64,000 nucleotides of DNA. It comes from an uncultured Clostridia bacterium. GTDB taxonomy: Bacteria; Bacillota; Clostridia; Saccharofermentanales; Saccharofermentanaceae. This document shows, in pieces, positions 55,104 through 64,000 of this stretch. Position 1 is the first letter of the stretch. Each line of letters begins with the position of its first letter. A program made the position numbers and the translations under genes. Under the pieces are notes generated by a model. That model made no database searches, was not told the DNA's origin, and was given only the letters and a program-made list of their open reading frames with translations. The DNA lies in the NCBI GenBank assembly GCA_947167045.1, contig CAMVGO010000002.1:49088-113087 (forward strand). Reading direction: 5' to 3'.

Positions 55104-56543
55104 ATGCAGGAATACGAGATGGTAATTGGCCTTGAAGTACATTGCGAGCTCTCGACGGAGTCAAAGATCTTCTGCGGATGCTCAGCGAAATTCGGAGGCG
55201 AGCCCAACACACACGTATGTGAAGTCTGCTCCGGTATGCCGGGCACTCTTCCGACACTCAACAAGCAGGTTGTCGAGTACGCCGTAAAGGCGGGACTCGC
55301 GCTCAACTGCGAGATTACAAGGAACAACAAGTTCGACCGTAAGAACTATTTCTATCCTGACCTTCCGAAGGCATATCAGATATCACAGCTGTATTTCCCG
55401 ATATGCAGGAACGGTCACGTTGACATCAAGACATCCAAGGGCATTAAGTCCATCGGCATCCACGAGATCCACATGGAGGAGGATGCCGGCAAGCTCGTCC
55501 ATGACCCCGTTACGGGCATGACGATGGTAGACTTCAACCGCTGCGGCGTTCCGCTCCTCGAGATCGTTTCGGAGCCTGATTTCAGATCCGGCGAAGAGGT
55601 TATCGCATATCTCGAAAAGTTAAGAGACACGATGCAGTACCTGGGGATCTCCGACTGCAAGATGCAGGAAGGTTCCATGAGAGCCGACGTCAACCTCTCC
55701 GTAAGACCCGTGGGCCAGAAGGAATTCGGCACAAGGACCGAGATGAAGAACATCGCGAGCCTTAAGGCCATCGAGCGCGCCATCGAATATGAGCGCGACA
55801 GACAGATCGACCTCATCGAAGAGGGCGGCAAGGTCGTTCAGGAGACAAGACGCTGGGACGACGAGCAGGAGTACACATATTCCATGCGCTCGAAAGAGAA
55901 CGCCCAGGATTACAAGTATTTCCCTGATCCCGACCTCATGCCGATCAACATCTCCGAAGAGTTCCTCGACAGGGTGAGATCAGAGCTCCCCGAGTTTGCG
56001 GACGCAAAGCGCGAGAGATATGTAAGCGAATTGGGACTCCCCGAATATGACGCGGAGATAATCACGGGAACACCCGCCCTCGTTAAGGTTTTCGAGAGCG
56101 CGTGCGAAGTCACTTCGAACCCGAAGGACTGCTCCAACTGGCTCATGACGGATCTCCTCAAGATCGCCAAGGACGCAAAGGTTCTCGCTGCCGATATCGA
56201 TTTCGACGGAAAGGTAATGGGCAAGATCATAAACCTCGTAAATGAGGGCAAGATCAACAGGAAGTCGGGCAAGAAGGCTCTCGAGGAAGCATTCCTCAAC
56301 GGCACCGATCCCGAAAAATACATCGCCGACAACGGCCTCGCCCAGGTATCCGATGCAGGTTCCATCGAGCCTGTCATAAGAGAGATCATTGCCGCTAACG
56401 AGAAGGCTGTAAACGGCTATCTCGCAGGCGAGGAGAAGAACCTCACGTTCCTCATCGGCCAGTCCATGCGTGCCCTGAAGGGCAAGGCGGACCACCAGGT
56501 TGTCAGACAGACCCTGATCGATATTCTTAACGGAATGAAATAA
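55104..56543 (+). CDS. gatB: Amidotransferase subunit B
   Basis: EMVIGLEVHCELSTESKIFCGC, RKNYFYPDLPKAYQISQ, MRADVNLSVRP. Confidence 0.96.
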   Translation: MQEYEMVIGLEVHCELSTESKIFCGCSAKFGGEPNTHVCEVCSGMPGTLPTLNKQVVEYAVKAGLALNCEITRNNKFDRKNYFYPDLPKAYQISQLYFPICRNGHVDIKTSKGIKSIGIHEIHMEEDAGKLVHDPVTGMTMVDFNRCGVPLLEIVSEPDFRSGEEVIAYLEKLRDTMQYLGISDCKMQEGSMRADVNLSVRPVGQKEFGTRTEMKNIASLKAIERAIEYERDRQIDLIEEGGKVVQETRRWDDEQEYTYSMRSKENAQDYKYFPDPDLMPINISEEFLDRVRSELPEFADAKRERYVSELGLPEYDAEIITGTPALVKVFESACEVTSNPKDCSNWLMTDLLKIAKDAKVLAADIDFDGKVMGKIINLVNEGKINRKSGKKALEEAFLNGTDPEKYIADNGLAQVSDAGSIEPVIREIIAANEKAVNGYLAGEEKNLTFLIGQSMRALKGKADHQVVRQTLIDILNGMK

Positions 56544-57886
56544 TGGACATACTGCTCAGCATCTTACTGGTCTTATTCTTCGTCCTCGTCAATGCCTTTT
56601 TCTCAGGCACCGAGATGGCTGTCATCTCGCTCAACGACGCGAAGATGCATAAACTCGCCGAGGAAGGCGACAGAAAGGCATTACGGGTAATTAAGTTCCT
56701 GGATAATCCCGGGAGTTTTCTCGCTACCATCCAGGTAGGCGTTACCCTGGCCGGATTCCTGTCATCTGCATTCGCGGCCAACAGCTTCGCGAGCAGGCTT
56801 GCCCTTTGGGTGGATCCTGATTCTGTCCATCCCTGGATGGAATCCCTCTGGACAGTGGTCATCACCATCGTGCTCTCGTATTTCTCGCTCGTATTGGGAG
56901 AGCTCGTTCCGAAGCGCATAGCGCAGAACAAGCCCGAGAAATGGGCATTTGCGGCTGCAGGCATCGTTAAGTTTTTCGGCGCCGTCTTAAAGCCGTTCGT
57001 ATGGTTCCTCACCAAATCGACGAATCTCATCCTCATGCTCTTCAGGATCGATCCCAACCAGACCGACAAGCCGGTAACTGAGGAAGAGATCCGTATGATG
57101 GTCGACGTCGGTTCCGAGTCGGGCAACATCGAAGATACCGAGAAGGAAATGATCGAGAACGTCTTCGAGTTCAACGACAAGGAAGTCTCGGAGATCATGA
57201 CTCACAGAAAGAAGATCATATCCCTTCCGATCGACGCGGATTACGACGAAGTCATGCGCGTTGCAAGGGAAGAGAAGTTCACGAGGATCCCCGTATACAA
57301 GGACACGATCGACGACATCATCGGCATCCTTCACATCAAGGATCTTATCGGCATCATGCCGCCGACGGAGGATAAACCCTTCAAGCTCGAGAAGTTCATC
57401 AGAGAACCGCTCATCGTTCATGAGACCAGAAAGATCTCGTCTCTCTTCGGCGAGATGAAGAACTGCGGAATGCAGATGGCGGTCATCGTCGACGAGTACG
57501 GCGGAACGATGGGCATCGCCACGATAGAGGATATGCTCGAGGAGCTCGTCGGAAACATTACCGATGAGTTCGACGATGAGGCTGACGAGTTCGTCAGGCT
57601 CTCTAACGGCGATTATATAGTCAGGGGCGACATGACGCTGAGCGATCTCGAAGACGTTCTCGATATTGAGCTCACCGACGATGAATATGACACGATCGCG
57701 GGACTCGTAATCTCTCAGCTCGACCGCGTTCCCGAAGAGACCGAACACCCCGTGGTCAACTACAAGAACCTCAGGATCAAGGTGCTCAAGGTCGAAGAGA
57801 ATGCCATCGCAAAGGTGCTGATCCACATCAATCCGGTCGAGAAGCCCGAAGACGGCAAGGAAGACGGTTCGAAGTCCGATGAGTAA
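56543..57886 (+). CDS. CNNM/CorC-type hemolysin family transporter with CBS domains
   Basis: DUF21-type TM domain, SEIMTHRKKIISLP, VDEYGGTMGIATIEDMLEELVGNITDE. Confidence 0.92.
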   Translation: MDILLSILLVLFFVLVNAFFSGTEMAVISLNDAKMHKLAEEGDRKALRVIKFLDNPGSFLATIQVGVTLAGFLSSAFAANSFASRLALWVDPDSVHPWMESLWTVVITIVLSYFSLVLGELVPKRIAQNKPEKWAFAAAGIVKFFGAVLKPFVWFLTKSTNLILMLFRIDPNQTDKPVTEEEIRMMVDVGSESGNIEDTEKEMIENVFEFNDKEVSEIMTHRKKIISLPIDADYDEVMRVAREEKFTRIPVYKDTIDDIIGILHIKDLIGIMPPTEDKPFKLEKFIREPLIVHETRKISSLFGEMKNCGMQMAVIVDEYGGTMGIATIEDMLEELVGNITDEFDDEADEFVRLSNGDYIVRGDMTLSDLEDVLDIELTDDEYDTIAGLVISQLDRVPEETEHPVVNYKNLRIKVLKVEENAIAKVLIHINPVEKPEDGKEDGSKSDE

Positions 57887-58538
57887 GTACGACCTTGTTC
57901 TCTATGATCTGGACGGAACGCTGCAGGACTCGATCCCGCTGATAATGGAGTCTTTCAAACACGCATACGAGGTTGTTCTCGGCGGCACCGACAGGACCGA
58001 TGAGGACCTCATGAGTTATATTGGAAAACCGCTGGGTGATTCTTTCGCAAGACACGACGATGAGACCAAAGAGCGGCTGACCGCGGCTTATCTCGAGTAT
58101 AACTGCGCCAGGATGAAGGAGAACGTGATCCCCGTATTTCCGGGCGTTTACGGGTTCCTCTCGAAAATCCAGTCCATGGGCGTCAGACAGGGAATAGTCA
58201 CTTCCAAGCGTGAGACATCTGCCATGATAACCATTGAACTGCTCGATCTGGGGCAGTATTTCGATACCATGGTATTCCGCGAAGCAACGGAACGCGCCAA
58301 ACCCCACGGCGACCCGCTGGTATATGCAGCAAAGGCCATGGGTGTCGAAGACATGAGCCGTGTTCTCTACGTCGGAGACGCGGTCCCCGACCTGCTCTCG
58401 GCAAGGGATGCGGGGTGTGATTTCGCCCTCGTGGGGTGGACGAAGATGGACAGGGAGGAGCTGGACAGCTTAAATCCCGATTATTTAATAGAGATTCCGG
58501 AGCGACTTCCTTGCATTATCAAGGGCTCCGAATTATAA
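57879..58538 (+). CDS. HAD-superfamily hydrolase (phosphoglycolate phosphatase-like)
   Basis: LYDLDGTLQDSIPLI, GIVTSKR, YVGDAVPDLLSARDAG. Confidence 0.88.
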   Translation: MSKYDLVLYDLDGTLQDSIPLIMESFKHAYEVVLGGTDRTDEDLMSYIGKPLGDSFARHDDETKERLTAAYLEYNCARMKENVIPVFPGVYGFLSKIQSMGVRQGIVTSKRETSAMITIELLDLGQYFDTMVFREATERAKPHGDPLVYAAKAMGVEDMSRVLYVGDAVPDLLSARDAGCDFALVGWTKMDREELDSLNPDYLIEIPERLPCIIKGSEL

Positions 58539-58581
58539 TGTTCAATGCTTTTTATAAAAATAATAAGGTAGGATAGGTAAA

Positions 58582-60105
58582 ATGGCTAAGACCTCCAAGT
58601 CCGGAAAGTCGAGCAGAAAAGCAGTATCTGGCAGCATGATAGCGATCATCATCGCTATCGTCCTCATCATTGCATGCTTCTTCACATATATTTCCGGAAT
58701 ACTTCCCAAGACGCTGACGGGCGTAAGCATCACAGAGACCCGTGACAACGGTACGACCGGAACCGTAAAGAATTTCTCTCTCTTAGAGACGAACTTCCAC
58801 TTCCAAGAAGTTTACAACTCTTATGCAAACTACGGTATGGTATCGTCTGAGCACCTCGATGAGGTCTACAACGAAGAGACCGGCGAGACATACAGAGACT
58901 GGCTTCTCAAGGAAGCTGCAAAAGAGATGAAGACTCTTGCACTCGTTGAGCGCGCAGCAAAGAACAACGGATTCATGCAGTATTCCAAGGCCAGGGAATA
59001 TGCAGCTTGGGATGTTGATACTCTTGACCTTTATTCCCAGATGTACGGTTACCAGACAAGTCAGCAGTATCTCTCGGCTATCTACGGTACAGGCATGACA
59101 AAGAGAAGCTACGTCGATTTCTCTTCACGTGAGGTTCTCGTTCAGGAGTACGGCTTCTATCTTAAGCAGTTCGATACAACCATCGTTCCCACAGCCGAGC
59201 AGATCCAGGCAAGGTTCGATGAAGATCCCAGCCAGTACGCAATAGCAACATTCAATTATTTCACCATCACCGCAGGCACGGATGCCGACGGAAATGAGAC
59301 AAGCCTCAGCGATGCCATCGCGGCGGCAAAGAAGATCGCGGAGAGCACAAAGGATTCCGCTTCCTTCAGAGAAGCTGCCCTTGCTTATCTCCAGGGAAAA
59401 GGCGCCAGCGCTACCTCTTTCGATGACGGTGCTGACCCGACCCTCTACGAGAACTACTCATATTCGCAGGCTTCATACCTGAATACGGACGTTAAGAACT
59501 TCGTATACAACGAGGCAAAGGCCGGTGACGTAAAGGTTATCGAGACAGACACAGGCGCTTATGTTGTTTATGTTGCAGAGTGCAAGATCGACGATTCAAA
59601 GACTGTTGCTTACAGAACACTTACGCTGAACAATGAGACGGCTTCCAAGACTGACGCAACAGCAGAGGAGATCGCTCAGGCTGCTCAGGCACTTGCCGCT
59701 GAAGCAGCAACATACTGCACACAGGGTCTGGATCCTTTCACATTCTACAATGTGGTCAAGGAGCACACATCCGACAGGAATGAACTCCTCACAGGCGGAT
59801 ACAACGCAGGTGTCACGGAGGACTACTTTGTCGCTACTGATGAGAACGGATTCAACAACACACAGGTTGAGTGCGGACAGTGGCTCTTTGAGGATGGACG
59901 CAAGACAGGTGACGTCAAGATCGCCATCTCCGAAGATCAGAAGACTGTATATGTTTACTATTTCGAAGGCTCCTGCACAGCTTGGGAGAATTCAGTAAAG
60001 AACAACATCATCTCTGAAAACTTCAACACATGGAATACAAGTCTTGAGAGCGGCAATCCTCTCTACGTTGTAAACGCAGGTCTGATGAAGTATCTCGTAT
60101 ATTAA
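58582..60105 (+). CDS. PrsA/SurA-like membrane-anchored protein
   Basis: N-terminal TM anchor, SurA-N-like helical region, parvulin-like middle region. Confidence 0.55.
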   Translation: MAKTSKSGKSSRKAVSGSMIAIIIAIVLIIACFFTYISGILPKTLTGVSITETRDNGTTGTVKNFSLLETNFHFQEVYNSYANYGMVSSEHLDEVYNEETGETYRDWLLKEAAKEMKTLALVERAAKNNGFMQYSKAREYAAWDVDTLDLYSQMYGYQTSQQYLSAIYGTGMTKRSYVDFSSREVLVQEYGFYLKQFDTTIVPTAEQIQARFDEDPSQYAIATFNYFTITAGTDADGNETSLSDAIAAAKKIAESTKDSASFREAALAYLQGKGASATSFDDGADPTLYENYSYSQASYLNTDVKNFVYNEAKAGDVKVIETDTGAYVVYVAECKIDDSKTVAYRTLTLNNETASKTDATAEEIAQAAQALAAEAATYCTQGLDPFTFYNVVKEHTSDRNELLTGGYNAGVTEDYFVATDENGFNNTQVECGQWLFEDGRKTGDVKIAISEDQKTVYVYYFEGSCTAWENSVKNNIISENFNTWNTSLESGNPLYVVNAGLMKYLVY

Positions 60106-60125
60106 TAATAGATATTCATAAATTA

Positions 60126-60165
60126 CCAGAGGGCTGTTTCCTTGCGGAGGCGGCCCTTTTCATTT
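60126..60165 (+). terminator. Terminator-like hairpin
   Basis: AGGGCTGTTTCCTTGCGGAGGCGGCCCTTTTC. Confidence 0.65.
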
Positions 60166-60306
60166 GCCCCCGCGGCTCCCGAAAACATATTGAATATATG
60201 CGCGTGTATAAGACAGTTGCTTTTTATAGATTATGACTACTGTACGTTGCATGCGTTTGAGTTTAAGATTTATAAGTCTTTATTGATAAATAAGGAGGAT
60301 AATATC

Positions 60307-61281
60307 ATGAAGAAGATTATGGCGCTTATTCTCGGACTTGCCATGATGCTCGGCATCGCTTCCTGTGCGAAGAAGGTTGAAGTTCCGTCGAAGAGCGATG
60401 TAAGGAAAGCCGTTGAGGAAGAGTATGAGATGGAGTTCAAGTGCAAGTCTCAGGACATTTCCGACGATGAGAAAGAAGCTGAATGGGTATTCCTTTCAAA
60501 GGACGGTTCCCTCGAAGTAACAGTTAACTGGAATTCCAAGAATCCCGAGGAGTTTGAGTTTGACGAGGAAGAGCATCCCGAGGCTACTGAAACAGATCCT
60601 GTTATCGAGACAGAGACTGAAGAGACCACTGAAGAAACAACAGAAGAGACAATTGCTGAAACCACCAAAGAGACAACGAAGGAAACACAGACTTCCGAGT
60701 CTTCCGATGCTTCTGAGACTTCCGGCGATGAGACAAAGTCCACAGCAGCTCCCCAGGGCAACGGCAAGTATGTTAATTTCGATGAGATGAACTTCTATGT
60801 AAACGGTCAGAAGTTCACACTCGGAAAAGTAACACTCCAGGAGATGATCGATGCAGGTGTTCCTTTCGATGAAGACGACCTCGAGGACGCAGGCAACAAC
60901 CTCAAGTCCAACTATCAGTCATCCGGCTTTGAGATCGTTCTCGGAGAATACTATTCCGCATATATCTATGTATTCAATGATACAGATTCAGGCAAGCCCA
61001 TGAACGAGTGCTATGTCAACGAGATCTATTTCCCTTACAATCCCAAGAAGGAGCAGGACATCCTTTCATTCGATTTCCCGCTCAACATGACAATGGATGA
61101 TCTCAAGGCAAATGCAGGTGAGCCTACAAAGGAATCCCACTATGATTCCGAAGACAGCGACTACTATTCTGATACACTCAAGTATGAGACAGAGTCCGAG
61201 AGATATATCAGCGGAAGCCGTTATCAGTTTGAATTCTCAAACAGCGAGCTCAGATATATTTACATCACATACATGCCCTGA
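60307..61281 (+). CDS. Predicted lipoprotein with Thr/Glu-rich linker
   Basis: MKKIMALILGLAMMLGIASCAKK lipobox; ETTEETTEETIAETTKETTKETQTSESS; start ATG 60307. Confidence 0.8.
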   Translation: MKKIMALILGLAMMLGIASCAKKVEVPSKSDVRKAVEEEYEMEFKCKSQDISDDEKEAEWVFLSKDGSLEVTVNWNSKNPEEFEFDEEEHPEATETDPVIETETEETTEETTEETIAETTKETTKETQTSESSDASETSGDETKSTAAPQGNGKYVNFDEMNFYVNGQKFTLGKVTLQEMIDAGVPFDEDDLEDAGNNLKSNYQSSGFEIVLGEYYSAYIYVFNDTDSGKPMNECYVNEIYFPYNPKKEQDILSFDFPLNMTMDDLKANAGEPTKESHYDSEDSDYYSDTLKYETESERYISGSRYQFEFSNSELRYIYITYMP

Positions 61282-61308
61282 TAAAGAGCATTAAGCTAAA
61301 GACAAATA

Positions 61309-61342
61309 TGAGGCTGTCCGGCAAGGGCAGCCTCTATATTTA
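61309..61342 (+). terminator. Terminator-like hairpin
   Basis: GAGGCTGTCCGGCAAGGGCAGCCTCTATATTT. Confidence 0.7.
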
Positions 61343-61392
61343 TGTTGACAACCCACCTTTCATATAGTATTTTTATCTCAATTCAAAACCGT

Positions 61393-61672
61393 TGACGGAG
61401 AGTGAGTAGTTTTAGGAATTCCTGTCAAAGAGAGTCCGGGATGGTGAGATCCGGGCACAAGGAGCTTAGAGCGAATGGACTCCGGAGGGCGCGAGGGAAA
61501 GGGGATACCCCCAAGTATATTGCGACGTAAGGCATACGTAAGTTGCCGGAGATATGATGGTATCTCGTCTAAGCGCACGGATCAGACCGTGAATCAAGGT
61601 GGCACCGCGGATAAGTTGTTATTCGTCCTTGACAGAAGATAAAGGATCTTTTGTCGAAGGGCGTTTTTTATT
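61393..61672 (+). ncRNA. T-box leader, tryptophan specifier
   Basis: Stem I GAGAGTCC...GGACTC with GCGAATGGA (UGG specifier); T-box AATCAAGGTGGCACCGCGG at 61592; terminator with GCGTTTTTTA at 61661. Confidence 0.92.
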
Positions 61673-61707
61673 GCCTTCGGCAAAAAGAAAAGCCGGAGGT
61701 GACAAGA

Positions 61708-63174
61708 ATGAAAGTTGTGCCGTCGATCGAAGAAGTAAGAGAGCTGGCAAAAAGCGGCAGGTACGACGTTGTACCGCTCAATACAGAGATACTGTCTGAC
61801 TTTACCACGCCCATAGAAGCTATCCGCATTCTCAAGAATGCATCGACTCATGCGTATATGCTCGAGTCTGCGCAGGCAGACGAGAGGTGGGGAAGATACA
61901 CCTTCCTGGGCTTTGATCCCAAGCTTGAGATCACATGCATAAACGGAGAGATCACATACGGCGACAAGACCGAAAAGACAGATGATCCTTCGGAGATAAT
62001 AAGAGACATCCTCTCAAAGTTCAGAAGCCCGAGATTCGACTATCTCCCTTCGTTTACCGGCGGCCTTGTCGGATATTTCTCATATGATTACCTTTGCTAT
62101 GCTGAGCCCACCGCGAAATGCGATGTCATCGACAGCGAGAACTTCAAGGATGTCGACCTCATGCTCTTTGATAAGGTCATAGCCTTCGATCACGTAAGGC
62201 AGAAGCTGATCCTCATCTCCAACATGTCTTTGGAGGACGTTGACGCGGGATATGCAGAGGCATCTGAAGAACTGGGGGCCCTCATAGACCTTCTGAAGAA
62301 CGGCGCGAAAACGGAAGAGCCAGAAGGAAAGCTCCTTTCTGAAGTAACGCCCCTGTTCTCGAAAGAAGAATACTGCGCGATGGTGGAGAAAGCCAAGCAC
62401 TATATCCTTGAGGGAGACATCTTCCAGATAGTTCTCTCAAACAGGCTCTCGGCTTCTTTTGAGGGAAGTCTTCTCAATACATACAGGATCTTAAGGACGA
62501 TCAATCCTTCGCCTTATATGTTCTATTTCGCAGGCACCGACGTGGAAGTCGCGGGAGCTTCGCCGGAGACTCTGGTAAAGCTCGAAGACGGTATCCTTCA
62601 CACATTCCCGCTCGCCGGAACCCGTCCCAGAGGAAAGACGGAAGAAGAGGACAGAAGGCTCGAGGAAGAACTCCTGGCTGACGAAAAGGAACTTGCCGAG
62701 CACAACATGCTCGTCGACCTGGGCCGCAACGATCTGGGCAAGATAAGTGAGTTCGGATCGGTCGAAGTCGAGAAATTAAGGAGCATAGAGCGTTATTCAC
62801 ATGTCATGCACATCGGTTCCACTGTACGCGGAAAGATCGACGGGAAGCACGATGCGCTCGATGCCATCGAAGCTGTCCTTCCGGCAGGCACGCTTTCAGG
62901 CGCACCGAAGATAAGGGCATGCCAGCTGATCGGCGAACTCGAGAACAACAAGCGCGGCATCTACGGCGGCGCGATCGGCTATATCGACTTTACGGGCAAC
63001 ATGGATACGTGCATCGCGATCCGCATTGCCTACAAAAAGAACGGCAAGGTCTTCGTAAGGAGCGGCGCGGGCATCGTTGCCGATTCCGTTCCGGAGAAAG
63101 AATACGAGGAGTGCCTGAACAAGGCAAAGGCCGTCCTCAATTCGCTTAACCTTGCGCAGGAGGTGGACGTATGA
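61708..63174 (+). CDS. trpE: Anthranilate synthase component I
   Basis: EGDIFQIVLSNRLSA, AGTRPRGKTEEED, LPAGTLSGAPKIRACQLI; ATG 61708 with GGAGGT. Confidence 0.95.
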   Translation: MKVVPSIEEVRELAKSGRYDVVPLNTEILSDFTTPIEAIRILKNASTHAYMLESAQADERWGRYTFLGFDPKLEITCINGEITYGDKTEKTDDPSEIIRDILSKFRSPRFDYLPSFTGGLVGYFSYDYLCYAEPTAKCDVIDSENFKDVDLMLFDKVIAFDHVRQKLILISNMSLEDVDAGYAEASEELGALIDLLKNGAKTEEPEGKLLSEVTPLFSKEEYCAMVEKAKHYILEGDIFQIVLSNRLSASFEGSLLNTYRILRTINPSPYMFYFAGTDVEVAGASPETLVKLEDGILHTFPLAGTRPRGKTEEEDRRLEEELLADEKELAEHNMLVDLGRNDLGKISEFGSVEVEKLRSIERYSHVMHIGSTVRGKIDGKHDALDAIEAVLPAGTLSGAPKIRACQLIGELENNKRGIYGGAIGYIDFTGNMDTCIAIRIAYKKNGKVFVRSGAGIVADSVPEKEYEECLNKAKAVLNSLNLAQEVDV

Positions 63175-63737
63175 TCCTTCTTATAGATAATTACGACAGC
63201 TTTTCATATAACCTTTACCAGATGATCGGCCAGATCGATCCCGATATAAAGGTCATCCGCAACGACGAGATGACGGTGGATGAGATCCGCGCCTTAAAGC
63301 CGGACCGCATAATTCTTTCACCCGGCCCCGGAAGACCGGAAGACGCAGGCATCATCTGTGATGTCGCAGCATCTATCCATGACATTCCGATCCTGGGCGT
63401 GTGCCTCGGCCACCAGGCCATCTGCAAGGCTTACGGCGCCGTCGTTACTTATGCCGAGCACCTGATGCACGGGAAGCAGTCCGATGTGGGACTTTACGCT
63501 TTATGCCCTCTGTTCAGGGGAATAGGCGAGCGCACCAAAGTCGCACGTTACCACTCACTTGCAGCAGACCGTGACACGATCCCTGATTGTCTGCAGATCA
63601 CGGCTGTGGCAGATGACGGTGAGGTAATGGCCGTGCAGCATCGTGAATATCCAATCTACGGCGTACAGTTCCATCCGGAATCGATCCTTACGCCCGACGG
63701 AAAGAAGATGCTCGAGAACTTCCTTAACATAAAGTAA
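63171..63737 (+). CDS. trpG: Anthranilate synthase component II
   Basis: LLIDNYDSFSYNLYQ, LSPGPGRPEDAG, GVCLGHQAI, VQFHPESI; ATGA overlap with trpE. Confidence 0.95.
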   Translation: MILLIDNYDSFSYNLYQMIGQIDPDIKVIRNDEMTVDEIRALKPDRIILSPGPGRPEDAGIICDVAASIHDIPILGVCLGHQAICKAYGAVVTYAEHLMHGKQSDVGLYALCPLFRGIGERTKVARYHSLAADRDTIPDCLQITAVADDGEVMAVQHREYPIYGVQFHPESILTPDGKKMLENFLNIK

Positions 63738-63765
63738 TCTAACGTGGTGATAACCTTCTCCTTAA

Positions 63766-63802
63766 GAATGGGCTGTATCAAAATGCCGGTACAGCCCCTT
63801 AC
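63766..63802 (+). terminator. Terminator-like hairpin after trpG
   Basis: GGGCTGTATCAAAATGCCGGTACAGCCCCTTACTTT. Confidence 0.55.
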
Positions 63803-63920
63803 TTTCGCTTTTTGGCTGGCATTTGCCCAATGCCTGCTTTTCTGCCGTGTAAAAACGGCGAAAAACTGACCCCTTGAAGTGGATGTGCTAATGACCAGCC
63901 ATGTCTGCCGGAAGGCCAAA

Positions 63921-64000
63921 GTATCGAAATGTTTAAAAAACTTCCGTTTCCGATACCTGTCGAGAGTTCAACGTATCGAAATCCGGGGAAATCCTTTGTT
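63921..64000. repeat. Start of word array 3 (GTATCG / CGATAC) with the same 30/22 geometry, truncated by window edge
   Basis: GTATCG 63921, CGATAC 63951, GTATCG 63973: 30 then 22 bp. Confidence 0.75.

Noticed and set aside
55104-56543. Antisense ORFs within gatB (55415..55831, 55910..56389, 55980..56495 minus)
   Set aside because: gatB is unambiguous; the antisense ORFs have no family features.
1-64000. tRNA, rRNA, prophage, complete IS element or antiphage defence system
   Set aside because: No convincing tRNA or rRNA sequence, transposase, integrase or defence-gene signature recognised; only the Rpn-like remnant at 39927 is mobile-element related.

Overview
64 kb bacterial window, probably from an anaerobic Clostridia-type Firmicute. 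That assignment is inferred from gene content (FabK-type fatty acid synthesis, a Trp T-box, an ECF RibU transporter with an FMN riboswitch, choline-binding-type repeats, GatCAB). Main blocks: fumarate hydratase (left edge); O-antigen-ligase-like protein and esterase; riboflavin ECF transporter; a cell-surface polysaccharide cluster at 5.5-16.9 kb (three LicD paralogs, FdtB-like aminotransferase, GNAT+FdtA-like ketoisomerase fusion, flippase, TagF-like transferase, RmlB, three glycosyltransferases); lipoprotein and Sel1-like protein; glmS; minimal SufCB; a LacI-like/GGDEF/EAL/beta-helix protein; ExoIII; asparaginase; a compact ACP / KS-CLF fusion / ketoreductase / flavodoxin cluster; three choline-binding-repeat surface proteins; a fabH-K-D-G-F-Z operon; GH3 glucosidase; glf; two PrsA/SurA-like foldases; gatCAB; CorC-like protein; trpEG behind a T-box. 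The strongest unexplained signal is a family of non-coding arrays. Short words alternate strictly in orientation with the same 30/22-bp spacing (52-bp superperiod), but each array uses a different word. Two arrays lie side by side at 19685-20412 (TTATCCC and [AG]TATCG words), and a third begins at the right edge at 63921. The second priority is the ACP-KS/CLF-KR cluster at 31.8-35.8 kb. All calls come from reading the sequence and supplied ORF translations; no database search was run.
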